From JBJHCA01 sp050485785 (GTDB taxonomy: Bacteria; Bacteroidota; Bacteroidia; Chitinophagales; Saprospiraceae): a stretch of DNA of 64,000 nt. Of the stretch, positions 44,399 to 52,064 are shown in pieces. Under the pieces are notes generated by a model that was not told where the DNA came from, searched no databases, and was given only the letters and a program-made list of their open reading frames with translations. The translations under genes and the position numbers were made by a program. Within the stretch, counting starts at the first letter, position 1. Each line of letters begins with the position of its first letter. The stretch is from positions 1 to 64,000 of the forward strand of contig JBJHCA010000004.1 in the NCBI GenBank assembly GCA_050485785.1, read 5' to 3'.

Positions 44399-45127
44399 TT
44401 ACCAGTTTCTCCTTGAAAGTACAAATTTAGTAAGCGATAAAAACGCAATGATCACTGTGGCAAAGTAGATCATATCTCTTGAATCAACTACCCCCTGGCT
44501 GATGGAGAGGTAATGGGCATTAATCCCGATTGCCTGAACCATATCATCCGTAAAGTAAAACGCAGGCAGCTCGCTGAGGTAATCAAATCCCACATACATG
44601 AAAAAACACACGAATGCACCCAGTATAAAAGCCACAATCTGGTTATTGGCCAGCGATGATGTAAAAATGCCAATGGCCGTGAAAACGGCCCCAAGAAATG
44701 CCAGCCCAAAATACGAACCCAGAATGGCTCCGCTGTCCAGATTACCAGGTGGTGCACCGAGTTTGTAAATGGTTATGTAATAAAGCGAAGTGGGAATCAG
44801 CGCAAAGATAACCAGCACCCAACAGGCCAGGAATTTCCCCAGAATGATCTGCCATTCCGTTATTGGCTTGGTGAGCAAAAACTCAATAGTGCCTGACTGA
44901 TTCTCCTCCGCAAATACCCTCATGGTAACTGCCGGAATTAAAAACAGGAAAAACCAGGGCGCAGTATTGAAAAAGGGATATAGGCTTGCGTAGCCGGATG
45001 TAAGCAGGCTTGTAGCCGGAAAAATGAACAATGCCAGCCCCATCAGTATCAGAAACACCCCAATTACGATATACCCGATGAGAGAACTGAAAAATGCATT
45101 GACCTCTTTTTTGAAAATATGCCACAT
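44399..45127 (-). CDS. gldF: gliding-motility ABC transporter permease GldF
   Basis: 242 residues with six predicted helices of the ABC-2 permease type, including the YIVIGVFLILMGLALFIFP first helix and the AEENQSGTIEFLLTKPI coupling loop that contacts the ATPase. It is the membrane partner of GldA. In many Bacteroidota gldF and gldG follow each other; here gldA is also immediately upstream (seven bases). Confidence 0.92.
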   Translation of the reverse strand: MWHIFKKEVNAFFSSLIGYIVIGVFLILMGLALFIFPATSLLTSGYASLYPFFNTAPWFFLFLIPAVTMRVFAEENQSGTIEFLLTKPITEWQIILGKFLACWVLVIFALIPTSLYYITIYKLGAPPGNLDSGAILGSYFGLAFLGAVFTAIGIFTSSLANNQIVAFILGAFVCFFMYVGFDYLSELPAFYFTDDMVQAIGINAHYLSISQGVVDSRDMIYFATVIIAFLSLTKFVLSRRNW

Positions 45128-45134
45128 ACTGCCC

Positions 45135-46049
45135 TTAATTGTGTTTTCCGGTGAGTTGCTGAAAAATATCCTCTACCGTCTGCTTTTCAGTATATAATTC
45201 CATTATGATATTTCCCTTTTCTGCCGCATACCTGAACAGCATTTCCTGAATGTTTGTGCGTGAATCGGTTTGCAACCTGTATGTTTTCTTTCCCAAATGC
45301 TCAACTTTCTGTACTGCTGTCAATCGCCTGAGAGAATTGATATCAACTTCATCCTTAAAGCTTACATTGACCAGGGTATACCCTTTCATTCTTTGCGTGA
45401 GCCCTTCTATGGAGTCATCTGCAACCAGTTTGCCGCGGTCAATGATGATCACCCGGTCACAGATTGCCTGTACTTCCTGCATTATATGTGTACTCAGTAT
45501 CACAGTTTTATCTTTGCCCATAGATTTGATCAACCGCCGAATTTCAACCAACTGATTTGGGTCGAGTCCGGAAGTGGGCTCATCCAGAATGAGGACCTCA
45601 GGGTCGTGGATCATAGCCTGAGCCAGACCCACGCGCTGCCTGTAGCCTTTGGACAATGTCCTGATTAACTTTTTTTGCTCAATGTCCAGTCCGGTCAGAA
45701 CAATCATTTCCTCAACTCTTTGCCTTCGGTTAGGCACTTTATGGATTCCTGCTACAAAACTCAGGTATTCCTTAACATACATGTCTCCGTAAAGAGGATT
45801 ATGCTCGGGTAAATACCCCACGCGTTTCCGCACTTCCATGGAATCTTCCGTACAGCTGAAGCCGCTCACTTTTGCTTCCCCTGAGCTGGGTGGCAAAAAG
45901 CCCGTCAAAATCTTCATGGTGGTTGTTTTCCCGGCTCCGTTTGGCCCCAGAAACCCTAAAACCTTACCCCGTTCAGCTTTAAAGGAAATGTTGTTGACGG
46001 CAAACTGCTTACCGTATTGCTTACTCAGCTTTTTTACTTCAATTGACAT
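45135..46049 (-). CDS. gldA: gliding-motility ABC transporter ATPase GldA
   Basis: 304 residues. Walker A GPNGAGKTTT, ABC signature LSKGYRQRVGLAQA, Walker B VLILDEPTSGLDP and the switch His in ILSTHIMQE are intact. The C-terminal 70 residues are the DUF4162-like regulatory part. Together with GldF and GldG it forms the gliding ABC complex. It is the first gene of the minus-strand run, and no consensus -7 box was found in its 150-base upstream region. Confidence 0.9.
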   Translation of the reverse strand: MSIEVKKLSKQYGKQFAVNNISFKAERGKVLGFLGPNGAGKTTTMKILTGFLPPSSGEAKVSGFSCTEDSMEVRKRVGYLPEHNPLYGDMYVKEYLSFVAGIHKVPNRRQRVEEMIVLTGLDIEQKKLIRTLSKGYRQRVGLAQAMIHDPEVLILDEPTSGLDPNQLVEIRRLIKSMGKDKTVILSTHIMQEVQAICDRVIIIDRGKLVADDSIEGLTQRMKGYTLVNVSFKDEVDINSLRRLTAVQKVEHLGKKTYRLQTDSRTNIQEMLFRYAAEKGNIIMELYTEKQTVEDIFQQLTGKHN

Positions 46050-46207
46050 TCATCCTAATTAATTCGGTCTAACACACTGTCCGGCCTTGATGTGTATCCG
46101 GTGTTAATAACCTGCAATTCGCTTTCTCGTTTAAATGGTCAAGGCTTTAATACGCATGTTAACCATGTTTTGTGACCCCGGCGCATACTTATTTTTGCCA
46201 AAGTCAG

Positions 46208-46816
46208 CTAAATATCACGGCTTTGGCTCCGCTCTTTGAGACGCTCGGCCTTCAAATATCCCGCCGCTTCATCCAGTTCGCGGTAAAATCCCTCGCCATA
46301 TTTCCGGATGAGAGCTTCCTTTACAAAAACATATAAAGGCACCTGTTCTCTTTTACCTTTACTGCAAGCAGCACTGCAAATGTCCCACCTGTCATAGTTC
46401 ACGGCATCATAGTGATCCATTTTCTCAATCCTTACCGGGTACAAATGGCAACTGATAGGCTTATTCATTACCGTAGCCCCGGAATTGAATGCATCCTCAA
46501 TGCCACAGCGGGCAATACCCTGTTCAGAGAGTGTCATGTATGCACAAGCTCCCCCGTTGATGAGCGGTGTACCCAGTGACTGATCTTCCTTATACAGCGC
46601 ATGGGGTCCTTCATTTTGGATAACTTTTTGTCCTTCCTCCGTCAGAAAAGGCCTGATGTTGGGATACTCCTGCTGAAGCATAGCAACCTCCTCATCCTCG
46701 AGCGGAGCTCCCATATCTCCTTCCCAGCAACAAGCTCCTTTACAGGATTCCAGCGCACAAACAAAATGTGATTCAACCACATGATTACTTACCAGAACCT
46801 CATCAATTAAAATCAT
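46208..46816 (-). CDS. DUF3109 cysteine-rich protein
   Basis: 202 residues. Conserved cysteines lie in CALESCKGACCWEGD near the N-terminus, then ACAYMTL, RCGIEDA, SCHLYPVRI and ICSAACSKG. Their spacing resembles metal or iron-sulfur binding proteins (YkgJ-like). Function unknown. The family is common in Bacteroidota. It follows fahA on the same strand by 28 bases. Confidence 0.85.
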   Translation of the reverse strand: MILIDEVLVSNHVVESHFVCALESCKGACCWEGDMGAPLEDEEVAMLQQEYPNIRPFLTEEGQKVIQNEGPHALYKEDQSLGTPLINGGACAYMTLSEQGIARCGIEDAFNSGATVMNKPISCHLYPVRIEKMDHYDAVNYDRWDICSAACSKGKREQVPLYVFVKEALIRKYGEGFYRELDEAAGYLKAERLKERSQSRDI

Positions 46817-46844
46817 TCCTTGCTTATTATTTTCTCGCTCCAGT

Positions 46845-48086
46845 CTATAAAGAAGGTAAAATCTGTGTACTCACTTCACCAAACCCGACCCTTGACTTGC
46901 CTTCGCCGGCAAAGCCCTGCATGGTAACGGTATCACCATCGTGTAAAAACCTGCGCTCACTGTTATCCGGCATGGGTATGGGCTTGGTTCCCTTCCATGA
47001 AAGCTCAAGCATGGAGCCGTATGATCCTGGTTCCGGGCCGCTGATGGTACCACTGGCACACATGTCGCCAACATTGAAGTTGCATCCGTTCACTGTATGG
47101 TGTGCCAGTTGCTGACACATGTTCCAGTACATATACCTGAAATTACTGCGGCAAATAGTGACCCGCTCCCCGGAAGGTATGGTAATGTCAACCTCCAGCT
47201 CAACATTGTAATTCTTCATGCCGGTATACTCCAGATAGGGCAACACTACAGGTTCCTGTTTTTCACCGGCTACGCGAAATGGCTCCAAAGCTTCGAGCGT
47301 AACAATCCAGGGAGATATACTGCTGGCAAAACTCTTGGCTAAAAAAGGCCCCAAAGGTACATACTCCCACTTCTGAATATCCCTGGCACTCCAGTCATTA
47401 AATAAAACCAAACCAAAAATGTGATCTTCAGCTTCAGCGGTTGAAACAGTCTGACCCAGTGTTGTGGGCTTGCCTACTATAAAGGCCACTTCAAGCTCAA
47501 AGTCCAGCAAACGACAAGGGCCAAACACTGGCTGATCAGCACCTTCCGGCATGGTTTGTCCTTTAGGTCTATGGATGGGCTCTCCGGAAGGTATGATGGA
47601 TGACGCACGTCCGTGATATCCGACCGGCAGGTGTTTCCAGTTCGGCAGCAATGCATTGTCTGGATCGCGAAACATGGTTCCCACGTTAGTAGCGTGATCC
47701 TTGCTTGAATAAAAATCGGTATAGTCTCTTACAAACACCGGCATCTGCATCTTCACGTCTGCCACCGGGCAACATGCCCGTGAAATCAGATCGACATTTT
47801 TCCCATGGAGCATGTAAGTACCGCTCACCACATCAATAATGCGCTGCCTGATGGCTGAAGTAACAGGTTTTCCGCAGGCAATAAGTTCATTGAGATATTC
47901 CTGCGCGAAAAGATTCCGATTGGCCATGATGTCGTCAAAAGCACCGCCCATGGCCAGTGTATGCATATTGATAACCGTATCTCCAATCCGGGTAACTGCG
48001 GCGTAACCTGTCCCGGGAAAAAGGGCTATGCCCCATGGAATATTGTTTATTGTGAAATCAGATTGCTCGGGAACATTTATATACAT
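46845..48086 (-). CDS. fahA: fumarylacetoacetase
   Basis: 413 residues of the FAH family. An N-terminal SH3-like domain is followed by the catalytic domain with RDYTDFYSSKDHATNVG, PVGYHGRASSIIPSG, DFELEVAFIVG and LFNDWSARDIQKWEYVPLGPFLAKSF. It cleaves fumarylacetoacetate to fumarate and acetoacetate, the last step of tyrosine and homogentisate degradation. Other genes of that pathway are not in the window. A -7 box precedes it. Confidence 0.95.
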   Translation of the reverse strand: MYINVPEQSDFTINNIPWGIALFPGTGYAAVTRIGDTVINMHTLAMGGAFDDIMANRNLFAQEYLNELIACGKPVTSAIRQRIIDVVSGTYMLHGKNVDLISRACCPVADVKMQMPVFVRDYTDFYSSKDHATNVGTMFRDPDNALLPNWKHLPVGYHGRASSIIPSGEPIHRPKGQTMPEGADQPVFGPCRLLDFELEVAFIVGKPTTLGQTVSTAEAEDHIFGLVLFNDWSARDIQKWEYVPLGPFLAKSFASSISPWIVTLEALEPFRVAGEKQEPVVLPYLEYTGMKNYNVELEVDITIPSGERVTICRSNFRYMYWNMCQQLAHHTVNGCNFNVGDMCASGTISGPEPGSYGSMLELSWKGTKPIPMPDNSERRFLHDGDTVTMQGFAGEGKSRVGFGEVSTQILPSL

Positions 48087-48112
48087 AAGTTTGTAGCTCT
48101 TTTTTTAAGGGT

Positions 48113-48121
48113 ACAAAGGTA
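48113..48121 (-). promoter_or_regulatory. -7 element (TACCTTTGT) for fahA
   Basis: Exact TAnnTTTGY on the minus strand, 26 bases before the fahA start and within the divergent fahA-epimerase gap. Confidence 0.5.
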
Positions 48122-48144
48122 ACGGATTCCTTTAAAACATCAGC

Positions 48145-49206
48145 ATGGAGCATCTGCCCAATCAAATTGCACTCACCGGCGCTACCGGTTTCACGGGTTT
48201 GTATATTCTGAAAAAATTACTTGACAGCGGTTATTCAGTCAAGGCACTCAGGTATAACTCACCGGTGCCGGAAGCACTCGAACCTTATCAATCGAAAATT
48301 CAATGGATCCGGGGTGATATCCTTGATCCAGAGATCCATTTTGAGTTACTTTCCCAGTGTAAAGCGGTAATTCATGCAGCTGCATTGGTATCCTATGCCG
48401 CAGCTGACAATAAAATACTGGACCTGATCAACCGGGAAGGTACTGCACGATTAGTCTATGCAGCACTCAACTTTCCGGGAATACGCTTTATTCACTTGAG
48501 TTCCATTGCCGCACTTGGCGAAGGACTTGACGGAAAAACCATTACCGAAAAAGAACCCTGGCGTTGGCTTAAACACCGTACCGCTCCCTACAATCTCAGT
48601 AAGTTTGCCGCTGAAACTGAAGTATGGCGTGGCTTTGCAGAAGGACTTAACGGAATCATCCTGAATCCGGGCCTCATCCTGGGAAGCGGATTCAAGCCCG
48701 GGGGGAGTGCTTCAATAATTCCGCGTTTATTGAAACTCAAACCATTTTATACCACCGGAGGTACCGGCGTGGCAGATGTAAGGGATGTGTCGGATATTGC
48801 AGTAAAAATGCTTGAACACCACGCCAATCATGAAAGATACATTGTAACCGGGCATAATTTAACTTATCGCAGGTTGGCAGAAATAGTGGATCAAATTGCC
48901 ATGCCAAATAACCGGCGACAACCCCTTCCCGGCTGGGCCGGTGAATTGGCATGGCGTATTGCCTCTTTTTGGTCTTTCATCACCCGATCCAGGCCCCAGT
49001 TTACCCGGCACAGTATCAGAGCAGCATCGCGATTGAAGACTTTTGATAACAGCAAAGTGACTCAGGCAGCCGGACATCAGTTCATCCTTCCTGAAAAAAC
49101 TGTGGCCGACACCTTGCGTGATACCGGTAATTCATTGAAAAAGATGAACGGCACACCAACAATGTGGATGGATTATTGCAATACGAATGTTTTGGCGAAG
49201 CATTGA
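48145..49206 (+). CDS. NAD(P)-dependent epimerase/dehydratase (extended SDR)
   Basis: 353 residues. The dinucleotide loop is TGATGFTG, the catalytic Tyr-Lys pair is in APYNLSKFAAE, and the upstream Ser in LSSIAALGE. The GLDGKTITEKEPW insert and the C-terminal helices resemble dihydroflavonol-reductase-like and 3-beta-hydroxysteroid-dehydrogenase-like SDRs. Substrate unknown. It is a single gene, divergent from fahA and convergent with the aldolase gene. Confidence 0.85.
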   Translation: MEHLPNQIALTGATGFTGLYILKKLLDSGYSVKALRYNSPVPEALEPYQSKIQWIRGDILDPEIHFELLSQCKAVIHAAALVSYAAADNKILDLINREGTARLVYAALNFPGIRFIHLSSIAALGEGLDGKTITEKEPWRWLKHRTAPYNLSKFAAETEVWRGFAEGLNGIILNPGLILGSGFKPGGSASIIPRLLKLKPFYTTGGTGVADVRDVSDIAVKMLEHHANHERYIVTGHNLTYRRLAEIVDQIAMPNNRRQPLPGWAGELAWRIASFWSFITRSRPQFTRHSIRAASRLKTFDNSKVTQAAGHQFILPEKTVADTLRDTGNSLKKMNGTPTMWMDYCNTNVLAKH

Positions 49207-49210
49207 AACG

Positions 49211-49843
49211 CTAAATCAATTTGCTGTAATAATGAATGATCTGCTGATAGGCATGTTCGGGATCTTGCCCCCATGCAAATACGCCGTCTTCATGACCCGA
49301 CATGGCCAGCAAACCTGCATTATCAATTCTACCGTCAATATTCAGTACCTGAATGGATGAAGCCATTTCGGGTGTGCCATAGGCTATACCCTCCGGTGTT
49401 GCCCTGCCTTCTTCATGCAAACGATACCACAACAACGCATTGTGAATGTGAATAACTGCACCTATTTCCTGGCGGTCTAATTGATAGAAGGCAGCATGAG
49501 TTATTGATTCGCTGGATGCTTTAACCGGGCCCCTGCAATGAAGTGAGTGCCGGTCAAATGATACATCATGAACCACAGCCAGTTGCTCAGGCCCTAAAAC
49601 TTCGAGATGCCCGGTTTGTGTTCCGGTTATGAGAAACGGAAGCGGTTTTTCTTCCAGACGCACACTCAAGTTACCGTAACCCACCTGATTTTTGGCGTCA
49701 AAACCCACCCAACCCTGGCGGTAAACTTTGTTGCGAACTTCACAAAGCATACTTGCTTGCGGAAAATAGGGCAATGGNNNNNNNNNNTCCTCAGACCAGT
49801 GGATATCAAATTTAATATACCCTTCATCGATGGCTGTTGTCAT
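49211..49843 (-). CDS. class II aldolase/adducin family protein, interrupted by an N gap
   Basis: About 211 codons including ten N at 49778-49787, near residue 20. The core reads GWVGFDAKNQVGYGNLSVR, then LITGTQTG, VKASSESITHAAFYQ with the catalytic Glu, AVIHIHNALLW with the zinc HxH, and GHEDGVFAWG with the third His. Members convert methylthioribulose-1-phosphate (MtnB) or cleave related sugar phosphates. It overlaps the mtnA stop by four bases (ATGA), so the two should act in one pathway: either methionine salvage or the 5-deoxyribose/DHAP-shunt type route. The sequence is not a typical MtnB. No overlap is found across the gap, so a few residues are missing. Confidence 0.75.
   Translation of the reverse strand: MTTAIDEGYIKFDIHWSEXXXXPLPYFPQASMLCEVRNKVYRQGWVGFDAKNQVGYGNLSVRLEEKPLPFLITGTQTGHLEVLGPEQLAVVHDVSFDRHSLHCRGPVKASSESITHAAFYQLDRQEIGAVIHIHNALLWYRLHEEGRATPEGIAYGTPEMASSIQVLNIDGRIDNAGLLAMSGHEDGVFAWGQDPEHAYQQIIHYYSKLI
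49778..49787. other. 10-N scaffold gap inside the aldolase gene
   Basis: No shared sequence at the two edges, unlike the other two gaps. The frame on both sides agrees only if the true insert is 1 modulo 3 bases long. Confidence 0.8.
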
Positions 49844-50949
49844 AGTCGTATTTTTAATTGTTGCAGGGATGCTTTGCCGGCATCGTAAACTCCGTATTCA
49901 GTAATCAGGCCGGTAACCAGTTCAGCCGGGGTAACGTCAAAACCGGGATTACAGACCGATGCACCGTTTACAGAAATAAGAACGCCTGAATAGTCATTTT
50001 GCTTCAATCCTTCAACAATTAATATTTCATCTGCATCACGATCTTCAATGGGAACATCGCTTCCTGTCATTCCTTCTGTCCAGTCAATAGTAGTGGTTGG
50101 AAGGGCTACGTAAAAGGGAATGCCGTTGTGCTGAGCTGCCAGGGCTTTGAGGTAGGTCCCAATTTTATTGACTACATCTCCGTTGGATGTGGTTCTGTCT
50201 GTTCCTACAATACACATATCCACTTTGCCCTGCTGCATGAGCAAACCACCGGCATTGTCAGTAATGAGGGTGCAGGGCACTCCGGCTTCCATAAGCTCGT
50301 ACATGGTTAGCCTTGCTCCCTGATTGCGGGGCCTGGTTTCATCTACCCACACATGTACCGGCAAACCGCTGCGGTGTGCCTTGTAAATGGGTGCAGTAGC
50401 TGTTCCCCACTCAATACAGGCCAACCGCCCGGCATTGCAATGAGTAAGTATATTTATGGTGGTCTCCTTTTGTTCCCAAACATTCCTGATCAGCTCCAGT
50501 CCGAAATCCCCAATGGCACTGCATATGGCTGCATCATCATCGCATAACTGGGATGCAAATTTCTCCAACGCTTCAGTAGCTTTGTCGCGTTGGTCTACCA
50601 GAGGGCTCCAAATTTTTCTTGCCGCTTCCAGTGCCCACCTTAAGTTTACTGCTGTTGGGCGTGTGCTCATTAACTTTCGTTCGCCTTCTTCCATAAAAAC
50701 TTTAAAAGGGGTGGAATCACCCCCCACAAAATGATATGCACCCAAATAAAGACCATAAGCTGCAGTAGCCCCAATAAGCGGAGCTCCCCGTACCACCATA
50801 TTGGCAATGGCCCGGGCACAGTCATCCAGTGATTGAAGGGTGACAATTTCATTAAAAAAAGGCAACTTCCGTTGATCGTAAGTAAAAACCTGACCGGGCT
50901 TTTCAGGCTGTGTCCAGAGCGTTCGTATTGTTGATTGATCGTACTTCAT
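49840..50949 (-). CDS. mtnA: S-methyl-5-thioribose-1-phosphate isomerase
   Basis: 369 residues. Active-site blocks are MVVRGAPLIGATAAYG, LTHCNAGRLACIEWGTA with the catalytic Cys, DETRPRNQGARLT and GTDRTTSNGDVVNKIGTY with the catalytic Asp. It isomerises 5-methylthioribose-1-phosphate to the ribulose form, and often also 5-deoxyribose-1-phosphate. The downstream aldolase gene is translationally coupled. mtnK, mtnP, mtnC, mtnD or mtnW are absent here. Confidence 0.93.
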   Translation of the reverse strand: MKYDQSTIRTLWTQPEKPGQVFTYDQRKLPFFNEIVTLQSLDDCARAIANMVVRGAPLIGATAAYGLYLGAYHFVGGDSTPFKVFMEEGERKLMSTRPTAVNLRWALEAARKIWSPLVDQRDKATEALEKFASQLCDDDAAICSAIGDFGLELIRNVWEQKETTINILTHCNAGRLACIEWGTATAPIYKAHRSGLPVHVWVDETRPRNQGARLTMYELMEAGVPCTLITDNAGGLLMQQGKVDMCIVGTDRTTSNGDVVNKIGTYLKALAAQHNGIPFYVALPTTTIDWTEGMTGSDVPIEDRDADEILIVEGLKQNDYSGVLISVNGASVCNPGFDVTPAELVTGLITEYGVYDAGKASLQQLKIRL

Positions 50950-50973
50950 AGTAGGGCAAATAGCCTGTTTTTC

Positions 50974-50982
50974 TATCTTTGC
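50974..50982 (+). promoter_or_regulatory. -7 element (TATCTTTGC) for the enoyl-CoA hydratase gene
   Basis: Exact TAnnTTTGY 42 bases upstream of the ATG at 51025, in the gap divergent from mtnA. No convincing -33 box. Confidence 0.5.
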
Positions 50983-51024
50983 AAAGGTACTTTAAAAATT
51001 TCCATCACGTATTGAAGCATAATT

Positions 51025-51807
51025 ATGAATCATCAAGTAATTGGTATTGAGCAACGTGACCAGTTTCGAATCATTACCATTAATCGCGAAAAAGCACTTA
51101 ACGCCCTGAACAAAGATGTGTTTGACGGGCTTCACGAATTTTTCTCGGCTATTAAGGCCCCTGCGCCGGATCTTTTGGGTGTGGTAATTACCGGGGCTGG
51201 CAATAAGGCATTTGTAGCCGGTGCAGACATCAAGGAGTTTTCCGACCTTCCATCGGCTAAAGATCTGGAGATGTTGTCACTGAGAGGCCAAATGATTTTT
51301 GACCTGATCGAGCAATGTCCGGTGCCGGTAATTGCAGCCGTTAACGGCTATGCTTTGGGCGGAGGTTGTGAACTGGCAATGGCTTGCCATTTGCGGATAG
51401 CCGGCGAAAATGCCCGCTTCGGACAGCCGGAAGTCAATCTGGGGCTTACTCCGGGATATGGCGGCACTCAGCGCTTAATACGGCTTGTAGGCCGGGCTCG
51501 CGCCCTCGAGTTGCTGCTTACAGCCGACATGATCGGTGCTGAGAAAGCGGTAGCGTATGGGCTGGCCAATGAAAAAGTGGATGACGGGCTTGAAATTCAG
51601 CGCTCACTTGAAATTCTACGTAAAATTGCCGGTAAGGCTCCATTGGCCGTTCGTGATGTGATCTCCGCAGTAAACGCATTTGATTCGGACATAGACGGAT
51701 TTGCCTACGAAGCCCGGCTGTTTGGGCAACTCATGAATACCAATGACTTCAGAGAGGGTGTCTCGGCATTCAAGGAGAAAAGGAAAGCGACATTTACCTG
51801 CAGTTAA
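51025..51807 (+). CDS. enoyl-CoA hydratase (crotonase)
   Basis: 260 residues of classical crotonase. Both catalytic glutamates are kept (ALGGGCELAMA and ARFGQPEVNLGLTPG), together with the oxyanion hole AFVAGADIKEF. This contrasts with the paralogue at the left end of the window, which has lost the first Glu. It probably hydrates short-chain enoyl-CoAs in beta-oxidation or butyrate-type metabolism. Monocistronic, followed by a copy of the interspersed motif. Confidence 0.9.
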   Translation: MNHQVIGIEQRDQFRIITINREKALNALNKDVFDGLHEFFSAIKAPAPDLLGVVITGAGNKAFVAGADIKEFSDLPSAKDLEMLSLRGQMIFDLIEQCPVPVIAAVNGYALGGGCELAMACHLRIAGENARFGQPEVNLGLTPGYGGTQRLIRLVGRARALELLLTADMIGAEKAVAYGLANEKVDDGLEIQRSLEILRKIAGKAPLAVRDVISAVNAFDSDIDGFAYEARLFGQLMNTNDFREGVSAFKEKRKATFTCS

Positions 51808-51842
51808 CAGATTCTGAATTCTTTATCTGTACATTTGGAGGT

Positions 51843-51862
51843 TTTTTGTGATAGCTCTTTGT
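51843..51862 (+). repeat. interspersed T6G-GATAGCTCTTTGT motif, copy 4
   Basis: TTTTTTG, two bases, then the exact 13-mer GATAGCTCTTTGT (51850-51862), about 40 bases after the enoyl-CoA hydratase stop. Downstream, GCCGGCATTTTCATGCCG can fold into a small hairpin. Confidence 0.6.
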
Positions 51863-52001
51863 TTTTCCGGAGTTATGCGCCGGCATTTTCATGCCGTACA
51901 AATGTCCACTGTAGTTTGTAGTTTAGCAGGTTTGAACAGTTAACCAGAATCCGGACTAGCTGTACGGTTCAACCAAAAGCAAACAACAGATGACTCCGAC
52001 A

Positions 52002-52033
52002 TTGATAAATTCGGGGTAAAAAGTTATTTTTGT
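52002..52033 (+). promoter_or_regulatory. consensus Bacteroidota promoter (TTG-N20-TATTTTTGT) for the M61 peptidase
   Basis: TTG at 52002-52004 and TATTTTTGT at 52025-52033 are spaced by 20 bases, as expected for -33 and -7 elements. The ATG at 52065 follows 31 bases later. Confidence 0.7.
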
Positions 52034-52064
52034 TGCATTCATCCCGGATTTTAATTTTTTGTAC

